Of a stretch of DNA of 64,000 nt, positions 35,067 to 42,673 are shown piece after piece. The DNA lies in the NCBI GenBank assembly GCA_017414965.1, contig JAFQJL010000009.1, forward strand, positions 1 to 64,000, in the 5' to 3' direction. The notes under the pieces were generated by a model that saw nothing but the letters and a program-made list of their open reading frames with translations, was not told the DNA's origin and searched no databases. Both the position numbers and the translations under genes were made by a program. Every line of letters starts with the position of its first letter. The first letter of the stretch is position 1. Source of the stretch: Clostridia bacterium. GTDB lineage: Bacteria; Bacillota; Clostridia; Oscillospirales; Acutalibacteraceae.

Positions 35067-36919
35067 GTGGATTCCTCCTCGCCGAAATACCGAACAATCT
35101 GTTCAGCTGCCGGTCGCGTCATCCCTTTGACGGTCAGCAACTGCTCCACCGTCGCGCGGCTGACCGCCTTGACCGAGCCAAACACCCGTAGCAATTCTCT
35201 GGCGCGCACCATACCGATGCCGGGGATGCCGGTCAGCGTGGTGCGAATACTACTGCGCGACCGCGAGCGACGGTGATACCCGATCGCAAAGCGGTGCACC
35301 TCCTCCTGAATGGACGAAAGCAAGGTAAAGCACGCCCGATGTGAACGAACGGCGATCTCGCCACCGTCGCCGGCAACCGCGCGCGTGCGGTGCTTGTCGT
35401 CCTTCACCAAGCCGTACAGCGGCACATCCCAACCGGCAGCCTCCAGAATCGGCGCCACCGTGTGAACATGCTCCTGACCGCCGTCTAACAAAATCAGATC
35501 CGGCCGACAGCCAAAGCCCTCAGTTTCCCCCGCGTGCTCGCGGTATTCCGCGACGCGGCGGGCAATCACCTCGCGCATCGAGCCGTAGTCGTCCTGTCCG
35601 ACAATCGTTTTGATCTTAAACAACCGATATTCCGCTTTCGCTGGTCGTCCGTCCAAGTATACCACCATACCGGCCACGTTATCCGCACCCGATTGGTTGG
35701 AAATATCGTAGCATTCGATGCGGTGCGGCGGCTCGGGCAACCCCAACAACCGCGTCAATTCATCCAGCGCCGCGGTCTCGCGACCGGTCGAGCCGGTCTG
35801 GCGTGCCAGATACTCGGCCGCGTTTTTGCGGCACATCTCCGCCAGCTGCGCCTGCTGACCGATCTGCGGTTGCACGATGCGGACGCGCCGTCCGCTTTTT
35901 TCGGACAACCACCGTTCCAGCAGATCGGCGTCCTCCACCTCACCGTCTACGGTGATCTGCGGCGGCACACGATCGCGTGCCGCATAATAACGGCTGATCA
36001 TTTCCGCGCGGAAGGCCGCGGTGTTATCCACGTCCTCCCACACAAATTCCTCTTTATCGGTCAGATTTCCGCCTTCGAACCGGAAGATCTGCGCACACAC
36101 ACTGCCGCCGCCCTGCACCACGCCGATCACGTCCTGCTCGGGCACCTTGGACATCACGACCTTTTGCCGATCGTTTAAGCGGCGAATAGCCGCGATCCGA
36201 TCGCGAAGATCGGCCGCGCGCTCAAATTCCAGCGCCTCGGAGGCGGCGTTCATCCGTTCCTCCAGCAGCGCGATCATCGCCGTCCGTCCCTGCAGAATAA
36301 AATCCAGCGCATTTTGCACCCGTTCGGCGTATTCCTCCTCCGTCACGCGGCCGGTACACGGCGCACAGCATTGTCCGATGTGGTAATTCAGGCAAGGGCG
36401 CTCGGTGGCGGCCGGCTTGCGTCCGTACTCCAGATGGCGATGACAGGTGGACAGTCCAAACAAACGACTGGCCTCGTCGATCGCTTGTCGGATGCCGTAA
36501 GAGCTCATATACGGACCGATATACCGTGCGCCGTCGTCGTACCGCTGCTTCGCCTCGCTGATACGCGAGAAAGGCGGCGGCGTCACGCGGATATAGCGGT
36601 AACCCTTGTCGTCTTTCAGCAAGACGTTATACTTCGGCGCATACTGCTTGATGAGAGAGCATTCCAGCACCAGCGCCTCAAACTCGCTGTCTGCCACAAT
36701 ATAATCGAAATGATCGACCAAGCCGACCATCCGGCGCACCTTGGGCGAATGGTTGCTGTCGCTGCCAAAATACTGGCTGACGCGATTTTTGAGTTGCTTC
36801 GCCTTACCGACATAGATAACCTTGTCGTGCGCGTCTTTCATCAGGTAGACACCCGGCGACAGCGGCAGTGCCATAGCCTTTTGGCGAAGCTCGTTTATTT
36901 TATTGCCACGATCGGCCAC
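35063..36919 (-). CDS. uvrC: Excinuclease ABC subunit C
   Basis: This 618-residue nuclease makes both cuts in nucleotide excision repair. The GIY-YIG domain opens the protein (SPGVYLMKDAHDKVIYVGKAKQLKNR-type), four cysteines form a short zinc-like site (CHRHLEYG to CCAPC), a UVR motif stands near residue 210, and the C-terminal half has the RNase H-like domain (IECYDISNQSGAD, LILLDGGQEH). It ends in helix-hairpin-helix motifs. The start is GTG at 36917-36919 behind GGGAGGGG. It lies downstream of the HPr terminator; no separate promoter is obvious. Confidence 0.96.
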   Translation of the reverse strand: MADRGNKINELRQKAMALPLSPGVYLMKDAHDKVIYVGKAKQLKNRVSQYFGSDSNHSPKVRRMVGLVDHFDYIVADSEFEALVLECSLIKQYAPKYNVLLKDDKGYRYIRVTPPPFSRISEAKQRYDDGARYIGPYMSSYGIRQAIDEASRLFGLSTCHRHLEYGRKPAATERPCLNYHIGQCCAPCTGRVTEEEYAERVQNALDFILQGRTAMIALLEERMNAASEALEFERAADLRDRIAAIRRLNDRQKVVMSKVPEQDVIGVVQGGGSVCAQIFRFEGGNLTDKEEFVWEDVDNTAAFRAEMISRYYAARDRVPPQITVDGEVEDADLLERWLSEKSGRRVRIVQPQIGQQAQLAEMCRKNAAEYLARQTGSTGRETAALDELTRLLGLPEPPHRIECYDISNQSGADNVAGMVVYLDGRPAKAEYRLFKIKTIVGQDDYGSMREVIARRVAEYREHAGETEGFGCRPDLILLDGGQEHVHTVAPILEAAGWDVPLYGLVKDDKHRTRAVAGDGGEIAVRSHRACFTLLSSIQEEVHRFAIGYHRRSRSRSSIRTTLTGIPGIGMVRARELLRVFGSVKAVSRATVEQLLTVKGMTRPAAEQIVRYFGEEEST

Positions 36920-36942
36920 GGCACTCCCCTCCCTTTCTCATA

Positions 36943-36979
36943 AACAAAAAAGCGCAACCGCCTTTCAGCGATTGCGCTT
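36943..36979 (-). terminator. Terminator of the HPr gene
   Basis: On the minus strand AAGCGCAATCG pairs with CGGTTGCGCTT (one U-G pair), followed by TTTTTTGTTT. Confidence 0.9.
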
Positions 36980-36996
36980 ACTGCTTGGATCAATCC

Positions 36997-37260
36997 TTAC
37001 TCAGCAAAGCCCGATTCGACCTTCGCGACCAAGCTGTCCACAGCTTCCTGCTCGTCAGCACCGTCCGCCATGATGCGGATGGTCACGCCACCCAAAATAC
37101 CGAGCGACAGCACGCCCAGCAAGCTCTTGGCATTGACACGACGCTCGTCCTTTTCAACCCAGATGGTGGACTTGAACTCGTTCGCCGTCTGAATGAAGAA
37201 GGTGGCCGGACGGGAGTGCAGACCAACCTGGTTCTGAACCGTTACTTCTCTAACATACAT
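36997..37260 (-). CDS. ptsH: HPr family phosphocarrier protein
   Basis: This 87-residue protein carries phosphate in the sugar phosphotransferase system. The histidine of VGLHSRPA near residue 15 is the phosphate acceptor, and NAKSLLGVLSLGI holds the regulatory serine near 46 used by HPr kinase in low-GC Gram-positives. Both are present, so it is a true HPr rather than Crh, which lacks the histidine. The ATG follows GGAGATC. It has its own strong promoter and terminator. Regulation of the LacI-type operator at 16.9 kb through HPr-Ser-P and CcpA is possible but not shown. Confidence 0.93.
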   Translation of the reverse strand: MYVREVTVQNQVGLHSRPATFFIQTANEFKSTIWVEKDERRVNAKSLLGVLSLGILGGVTIRIMADGADEQEAVDSLVAKVESGFAE

Positions 37261-37322
37261 AATGATGATCTCCTTTACTCGTAAAGCAATGAAACCGGTA
37301 TTTCGGATTTGAAATTACTCTT

Positions 37323-37350
37323 ATTATACCACATTCCGAGCAACCGTCAA
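37323..37350 (-). promoter_or_regulatory. Sigma-A promoter of the HPr gene
   Basis: Minus strand TTGACG (37350-37345), 16 bases, TATAAT (37328-37323), 63 bases before the start. The stretch 37351-37483 beyond it holds no gene; it is A/T-rich with only weak hairpins. Confidence 0.85.
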
Positions 37351-37483
37351 TTGATTTTTGCGCCGAAAATTGCCAAATTCCGCAATTTCGTCAAGATGTG
37401 AGATTTTTGGCGCCACAAAAAGCGGCGTTTTGTTAAATTTCACAATAAATTTTCGAGTTTTTGGGCAAAAATCCCATCCCACA

Positions 37484-38224
37484 TCACTCCGCATCTTCGG
37501 CCAAAATGGCTGCGACGCGCGCCTCTTCTTCCGCTGTCAACGTGGCGTTTTGAAGCATATCGGGGCGACGGCGAGCGGTGCGTTCCACTGCCTGCTCACG
37601 CCGCCATTTCTGGATGTTGGCGTGGTGACCGGACAGCAAAATCTCCGGCACTTCGCGTCCCTCCCACACGGCAGGGCGCGTGTACTGCGGATATTCCAGC
37701 AGCCCGCTAAAATGGCTTTCCTCGGTGAAGCATTCGTCTGCCGACAGCACCCCCGGCACCAACCGCGCCACGCAATCAATCAGCGTCAGCGCCGGCAGTT
37801 CGCCGCCGGTGAGCACGTAGTCGCCTACCGATATCTGCTCGTCCACGATCGCGTCCAATACGCGCTCGTCCACACCCTCGTAGTGACCGCACAGCACGCA
37901 GATGTTTTCCATTTTGGAAAGTTCCAGCGCCCGCGCCTGCGTCAGCGTTTTTCCCTGCGGCGACATATAGATCAAATGCGGACGCGTGCCCGCCTGCTCG
38001 CACACCGCGCGAAAGCAATCGGCGATCGGCTGCGGATACAGCACCATCCCCATACCGCCGCCATAGGGATAATCATCCACTTGGCATTGACGGTTGAGCG
38101 TATAATCACGGATCTGGTGGCAATGCACGTCCAGATCGCCCCGTGCGCGAGCGCGCCCGATGATGCTCTCGCTCATCACGCGGTCGCACATCTCGGGAAA
38201 CAGCGTCATCAGATCAATTCTCAT
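37484..38224 (-). CDS. trmD: tRNA (guanine37-N1)-methyltransferase
   Basis: This 246-residue SPOUT-class enzyme methylates G37 of tRNAs to prevent frameshifting. It opens with [20 protein letters not shown], and has YGGGMGMVL near residue 57, the knotted SAM site with [14 protein letters not shown] near 112 and [16 protein letters not shown] near 132. It overlaps rimM by ATGA. The usual neighbours rpsP and rplS are not present here. Confidence 0.96.
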   Translation of the reverse strand: MRIDLMTLFPEMCDRVMSESIIGRARARGDLDVHCHQIRDYTLNRQCQVDDYPYGGGMGMVLYPQPIADCFRAVCEQAGTRPHLIYMSPQGKTLTQARALELSKMENICVLCGHYEGVDERVLDAIVDEQISVGDYVLTGGELPALTLIDCVARLVPGVLSADECFTEESHFSGLLEYPQYTRPAVWEGREVPEILLSGHHANIQKWRREQAVERTARRRPDMLQNATLTAEEEARVAAILAEDAE

Positions 38225-38736
38225 ACGTCCTCATCCTCAAACAAACCGGCCATCGGCGTAATGCGGATCACCCCTTTTTCGGGGCTGACCTCCTTCACGA
38301 TCGGCGGAATGACCGGCACCAACACGTCCGGTTCCCCCTCGCGGATCAAGCGATAAATGTCGTTGGCGCCGGTGTTAAACACCTCGCCGATCCGGCCGTA
38401 CAATTCATCGGTGTCTGCGTCGCGCACTTCCAGTCCCAGCAGATCCTCAATAAAATGCGCCCCCTTGGGCAACTTGATATCGCCGCGACGGTGGTACAGC
38501 GTGCGCCCACGGTAGGTCTCGGCTGCCGGAATATCGGTCACGCCGTCTACCGTGAGCAGTACCATCGATTTGTGTACGCGCGCGCCCAGCACCTTAAGCT
38601 CGGTACGACCACCGTCTACGTACAACCGTTTCAGTTTTTTAAATTGCTCGGGGGAATCGCACCAGCATTCCACCCGCATCTCGCCGCGCACGCCGTGCGT
38701 GCCGACCACGCGGCCGATCTCTAAAAATTCTTTCAT
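38221..38736 (-). CDS. rimM: Ribosome maturation factor RimM
   Basis: This 171-residue factor helps 30S head assembly. It begins [19 protein letters not shown], has a PRC-barrel with [33 protein letters not shown], and ends with [17 protein letters not shown], all typical. The start overlaps the pgm stop and the stop overlaps trmD, both by ATGA, so the three genes are translated in series. Confidence 0.95.
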   Translation of the reverse strand: MKEFLEIGRVVGTHGVRGEMRVECWCDSPEQFKKLKRLYVDGGRTELKVLGARVHKSMVLLTVDGVTDIPAAETYRGRTLYHRRGDIKLPKGAHFIEDLLGLEVRDADTDELYGRIGEVFNTGANDIYRLIREGEPDVLVPVIPPIVKEVSPEKGVIRITPMAGLFEDEDV

Positions 38737-40457
38737 TGTTCACCCTTAATGATGGCGGTGGCTTCTTCCTGCAACCGCACCGCCAACGCTTCGGCTTCCG
38801 CGCGCGTCTTGCCGGTCGCGGTGATATACGCCTTGACCTTCGGCTCGGTGCCGGACGGACGGAAGATCACGCCTGCGCCATCCAACAGATCGAACGACAG
38901 CACGTTGGATTTCGGCAGATCGATGGCAGTCTTTGCGCCCTCTGCCGTTTCGGCAAACGACTCGCGGTAATCGGAGAACAGCGTCACCGGCTGACCGCCA
39001 AACGCGGTCGGACGATCGGTGCGCAGACGATTCATCAGCGCCGCCATATCTTTCATGCCCTGCTCACCGGCAAAGCCAACGTTGACCACCCGATGACAAT
39101 AGTAGCCGTACGTCTCATACAGCTCACTCAGCACATCCAGCAGACTCTTCCCCTGTTGTTTATAATATGCGGCCATCTCACAAATGAGCATAGAGGCGAC
39201 GACCGCATCCTTGTCGCGTGCGTGGCCGCCCTTGAGGTAGCCGTAGCTTTCCTCAAAGCCCAGCATAAACCGTTCGGGATGTCCGGCCTGCTCCAGCAAG
39301 AAAATCTGCTCGCCCACGTATTTGAAGCCGGTCAGCACCAGCCGCATCTCGCATCCGTTGCCGGCAGCGATCGCCGAAGCCAGCCGCGAGGACACAATGG
39401 TGGTGACCGCCACCGGATCGGCCGGCAGCTTGCCCTGCTCTTTGAGCGCCACCAAAATATAATTAAGCAGCAGACAACCGACCTCGTTGCCGGTCATCAG
39501 CACCCATTCGCCGTGTTTGTCCTTAACCGCGATGCCCACACGATCGCAATCCGGATCGGTCGCCAGCAGGAAATCGGCATCTACCGTCTTGGAAAGCTCC
39601 CGTGCCAGATCAAAGGCTTCCTCAAACTCCGGGTTGGGAAACCGCACGGTCGGGAAATCGCCGTTGGGCAATTCCTGCTCCGGCACCACGACCGTGTCGA
39701 TGCCGATGCGCTTCAAAATTGCACGGACAGGCTTGTTGCCGGCGCCATGCAACGGCGAGTAGATCACTTTTAATCCCGCCGAGCGCGCCGCCTCCGGAAA
39801 CACCTGCTGCTTCTGGATGGCGCCTAAGAACGTCTCCACAAAGGACAACGGCACGATCTCAATGCGACCGTCGGCGACCGCCGTATCGAAATCCGCCGTT
39901 TTAGCGCCGGTCAACACATCCAGCTTCTGCATTTCGGCCAGCACGGCGTTTGCCGCGTCGTCGGTCATCTGACAGCCGTCCGGACCGTAGCACTTGTAAC
40001 CGTTATACTCCGCCGGATTGTGACTCGCCGTCACCATAATACCGGCCGAACACTTCAGCTCGCGCACCGCAAAGGACAACACCGGCACCGGCTGCAGCTC
40101 GCTCATCATGTACACTTTTACGCCGTTGGCCGCGAGCACACACGCCGCCTCGCGCGAAAATACGTCCGATTTGTTGCGCGAATCGTACGAGATAACCACC
40201 GTCGACTCCACTAACGCTTTATTCAAATAATTCGCCAAGCCCTGTGTGGCTTTGCGAACAGTATACACGTTCATCCGATTGGTGCCGGCGCCAATCACAC
40301 CGCGCAGACCGGCCGTACCAAACGACAGGTCGCAATAAAAGCGATCGTTGATTCCCTCGTCGTCTCCCGCAGCGGCTTTCAATTCTGCCGCCAGATCCGG
40401 CTCGGATACCACCGACATCCAACGCTCATATTCCTGACGAATTTCCGGTTTCAACAC
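38733..40457 (-). CDS. Phosphoglucomutase / phosphomannomutase
   Basis: This 574-residue alpha-D-phosphohexomutase interconverts hexose 1- and 6-phosphates for cell envelope and storage sugars. The phosphoserine loop GIMVTASHNPAEYNGYK is near residue 140, the metal loop DPDCDRVG near 300, the sugar-binding GFEESYGYL near 400, and the phosphate loop FRPSGTEPKVKAY near 535. Length matches the PgcA type. The start is GTG at 40455-40457 behind AAAGGGG. It is the head of an unusual operon with rimM and trmD. Confidence 0.94.
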   Translation of the reverse strand: MLKPEIRQEYERWMSVVSEPDLAAELKAAAGDDEGINDRFYCDLSFGTAGLRGVIGAGTNRMNVYTVRKATQGLANYLNKALVESTVVISYDSRNKSDVFSREAACVLAANGVKVYMMSELQPVPVLSFAVRELKCSAGIMVTASHNPAEYNGYKCYGPDGCQMTDDAANAVLAEMQKLDVLTGAKTADFDTAVADGRIEIVPLSFVETFLGAIQKQQVFPEAARSAGLKVIYSPLHGAGNKPVRAILKRIGIDTVVVPEQELPNGDFPTVRFPNPEFEEAFDLARELSKTVDADFLLATDPDCDRVGIAVKDKHGEWVLMTGNEVGCLLLNYILVALKEQGKLPADPVAVTTIVSSRLASAIAAGNGCEMRLVLTGFKYVGEQIFLLEQAGHPERFMLGFEESYGYLKGGHARDKDAVVASMLICEMAAYYKQQGKSLLDVLSELYETYGYYCHRVVNVGFAGEQGMKDMAALMNRLRTDRPTAFGGQPVTLFSDYRESFAETAEGAKTAIDLPKSNVLSFDLLDGAGVIFRPSGTEPKVKAYITATGKTRAEAEALAVRLQEEATAIIKGEQ

Positions 40458-40489
40458 AAAAAATTCCCCTTTCGGCTTGGTTTAACTCT

Positions 40490-40518
40490 ATTATATTCTC
40501 AAATAATGGAAAAATCAA
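40490..40518 (-). promoter_or_regulatory. Sigma-A promoter of pgm-rimM-trmD
   Basis: Minus strand TTGATT (40518-40513), 17 bases, TATAAT (40495-40490), 32 bases before the start. Confidence 0.87.
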
Positions 40519-40564
40519 GCATTACCGTCGCCTTGCGCTCTGTAATGCTAAACCCCTTTACAAA

Positions 40565-41236
40565 TCAGCCTCTCACCACGATGTCGCGATCGTCCAAAAA
40601 TTTTGGCTTGGGGGTAGGTTTTTGTTCGCCGATCGGCAGAATGCCGATATCCGCCAACCGCAGCGATCGGATTAACCGCGGCGCTTCCCCTGTAAACAAC
40701 CCTGTTTTATACAGACCGATGGTCACCGTTAGGTCGGAACGCACCGCCAACACCGCTTCGCCGGTATCGCCGTTTAAGCCGCTGTTGATATCCGCCGACA
40801 CCACCGGCAGCCCGCTTTGGTTGATCGCGCGGATCGCTTCCGCTACCGTACCGCGCGGTTCGCCGACAAAACCGGTCCCCAACAAACAATCCACCAGCAC
40901 ATCGCAAACAGCGAGATTCACACTGTCAGTAAAGTCTTCTTCCTTTACTTCGAGGTTCCATGCGCATTTCCGAAAATATGCCCCGTCTTCCGATGCTTTC
41001 GACGAAACACGCCAGATAATCGGTTGTTTTCCGGCACGTTTCAGCTCACACGCCAGCGCATAGCCGTCGCCGCCGTTGTTGCCGCCGCCCACAAGGATAC
41101 CCACCTTTTCCGGCCAGTCGTACGACAGAAACAACGCTCGACCGGCCCGGCGCATCAGTTCCACCGACGGCGTGCCGCCGGCGATCGTCGCCGCATCTGC
41201 GGCGCGCATTTCCGCTACCGAACTGACCAAAATCAC
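40565..41236 (-). CDS. nnrE: NAD(P)H-hydrate epimerase, stand-alone YjeF N-domain
   Basis: This 223-residue protein repairs damaged NAD(P)H by epimerising its hydrate. It has ELMRRAGRALF, the GGGNNGGDGYALA loop near residue 50, and DCLLGTGFVGEPRG near 115 followed by SADINSGLNGDTG. Only the epimerase part is present; the dehydratase domain often fused to it is absent from this window. The start is GTG at 41234-41236, overlapping the trmB stop by GTGA. Confidence 0.9.
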   Translation of the reverse strand: MILVSSVAEMRAADAATIAGGTPSVELMRRAGRALFLSYDWPEKVGILVGGGNNGGDGYALACELKRAGKQPIIWRVSSKASEDGAYFRKCAWNLEVKEEDFTDSVNLAVCDVLVDCLLGTGFVGEPRGTVAEAIRAINQSGLPVVSADINSGLNGDTGEAVLAVRSDLTVTIGLYKTGLFTGEAPRLIRSLRLADIGILPIGEQKPTPKPKFLDDRDIVVRG

Positions 41237-41907
41237 GGCTTGACCTCCAATCGATAGATCGGCTGACCTAGTTTTAAGAATCGATCCTCGTACTCGGTCA
41301 CAATGTTATCCGGATACGTTTCCTTATCGGCATGCAAATCCAGTGTCACATCGGTCAGCGTCCATCGCTCCGCCGAAAATTCCGCCAACGAGAATTCAAA
41401 GAAATGACGGTTATCGGTCTTTTGATGCAGGTCACCGCCCTCGGTCAACAGCATCCGATACAGCGCCAAAAACTTTCGATGGGTCAGGCGGTGGTTTTTG
41501 TAGGAATTTTTGGGGTACGGACAGGAAAAATTAAGATACAGCCGTTCAATCGAATGCGGCGGAAAATACTTAGGCAGATAGATAGCATCCACCCGCACAA
41601 ACAAAACGTTTGTCAGCCCCGCCTGTCGCGCCTTTTCGGCGGCGACGACGATGACGTCCGCCACCACCTCTACGGCAATAAAGTTAATCTCCGGATGGCG
41701 CGCCGCCAATGTGACGATAAACGTGCCCATACCGCAGCCGATCTCCATATGCACGGGATTTTGATTGCCGAAATACGCAGCAGTATCGATCCACGCTTGT
41801 TCCTTGATGACCTCGCGATAATCCCGCGCATCGCCGGGAATGACCATCAGATTTTCGGCACAGGCCTCCATCCGTTCGGCCAGATGCTTTTTATGTCGCG
41901 GTCTCAT
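41233..41907 (-). CDS. trmB: tRNA (guanine46-N7)-methyltransferase, altered motif
   Basis: This 224-residue SAM enzyme forms m7G46 in tRNA. SAM-binding residues are in HMEIGCGMGTFIVTLAARHPEINF near residue 60. The usual NFSDPWPK motif reads NFSCPYPK here, so the aspartate often treated as a substrate-binding or catalytic residue is cysteine, and the following RHxKRRL is SYKNHRL. The C-terminal TEYEDRFLKLGQPIYRL is normal. The ATG at 41905-41907 follows GGAGG. It overlaps nnrE and is divergent from the DUF1836 gene. Activity may still exist, as close relatives may share the change. Confidence 0.9.
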   Translation of the reverse strand: MRPRHKKHLAERMEACAENLMVIPGDARDYREVIKEQAWIDTAAYFGNQNPVHMEIGCGMGTFIVTLAARHPEINFIAVEVVADVIVVAAEKARQAGLTNVLFVRVDAIYLPKYFPPHSIERLYLNFSCPYPKNSYKNHRLTHRKFLALYRMLLTEGGDLHQKTDNRHFFEFSLAEFSAERWTLTDVTLDLHADKETYPDNIVTEYEDRFLKLGQPIYRLEVKP

Positions 41908-41937
41908 AACGAAACCTCCTTTTTCAATTTCTCTCAC

Positions 41938-41966
41938 ATTATACTCTCTTTTCCAAAAAAAGTAAA
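41938..41966 (-). promoter_or_regulatory. Sigma-A promoter of trmB-nnrE
   Basis: Minus strand TTTACT (41966-41961), 17 bases, TATAAT (41943-41938), 30 bases before trmB. Confidence 0.85.
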
Positions 41967-41975
41967 TCCCAAACA

Positions 41976-42004
41976 TTGCAATCAAAAAGAGATTATGTTA
42001 TATT
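41976..42004 (+). promoter_or_regulatory. Sigma-A promoter of the DUF1836 gene
   Basis: TTGCAA (41976-41981), 17 bases, TATATT (41999-42004). It stands back to back with the trmB promoter, only nine bases between the two -35 boxes. Confidence 0.8.
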
Positions 42005-42037
42005 AAAAAATAGATAGTCCGGAAAGGAGCGATCACC

Positions 42038-42673
42038 GTGTCGGAACAGACCGAAAACATCTTAAAAAACTGGTGTGAGTTGGTGACCAAGCAATCCGCC
42101 ATCGATTGGGAACACCTCCCCTCGTTGGGGCTCTATATGGATCAAGTCCTCACCCTCACCGAGGAGGAACTGGCGGTCGCGTCGATTGACGGCGTACACC
42201 CGATCACCTCCAGCATGATCAACAACTACGTCAAGGACGGCGTATTGCCGCGCCCCGACAAGAAAAAATACAGCCGCGAGCATCTGGCGATCTTGTACAT
42301 GGTGTGCATGATGAAATCCCAGTTGCCGTTGCCGCAGATTGCTCAGCTGATGCAGGAACTGAAAGAGGAAAACTCCATCGAGATGATTTATGGGGCGTTT
42401 ATCAAGCGACAGACCGAGGAATTGCAGGAGGTTGCGGATTTGGCCGCTGAAGCGGACGGCGATCGGCAGCAACTCGCACGCTTGGCGATGGAAATGGCGT
42501 TGGAGGCCAACGCTCGTCATTTGGCGGCGGTGCAGATCTTAAAGAGCATCGAGCAAGCGGATGCAGCGGAGAAAACGGCAGAAAAGCAAGCCGCCAAAGA
42601 GGAAAAGAAGGAAGCCAAATCCGCCAAAAAGGCCGCCAAAAAAGCTGTTTCGGAGAGCGAGGAAAGCGCATGA
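42038..42673 (+). CDS. DUF1836 protein, MerR-like helix-turn-helix
   Basis: This 211-residue protein has a DUF1836 core (residues about 20-150): a winged-helix type segment SMINNYVKDGVLPRPDKKKYSREHLAILYMV. The C-terminal third is charged and repetitive, rich in Lys, Ala and Glu, a likely flexible or coiled tail. DUF1836 members are thought to be regulators; targets are unknown. The start is GTG at 42038-42040 behind AAAGGAG; no ATG fits as well. The last four bases overlap polA by ATGA, so it may influence polA by coupling. Confidence 0.87.
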   Translation: MSEQTENILKNWCELVTKQSAIDWEHLPSLGLYMDQVLTLTEEELAVASIDGVHPITSSMINNYVKDGVLPRPDKKKYSREHLAILYMVCMMKSQLPLPQIAQLMQELKEENSIEMIYGAFIKRQTEELQEVADLAAEADGDRQQLARLAMEMALEANARHLAAVQILKSIEQADAAEKTAEKQAAKEEKKEAKSAKKAAKKAVSESEESA

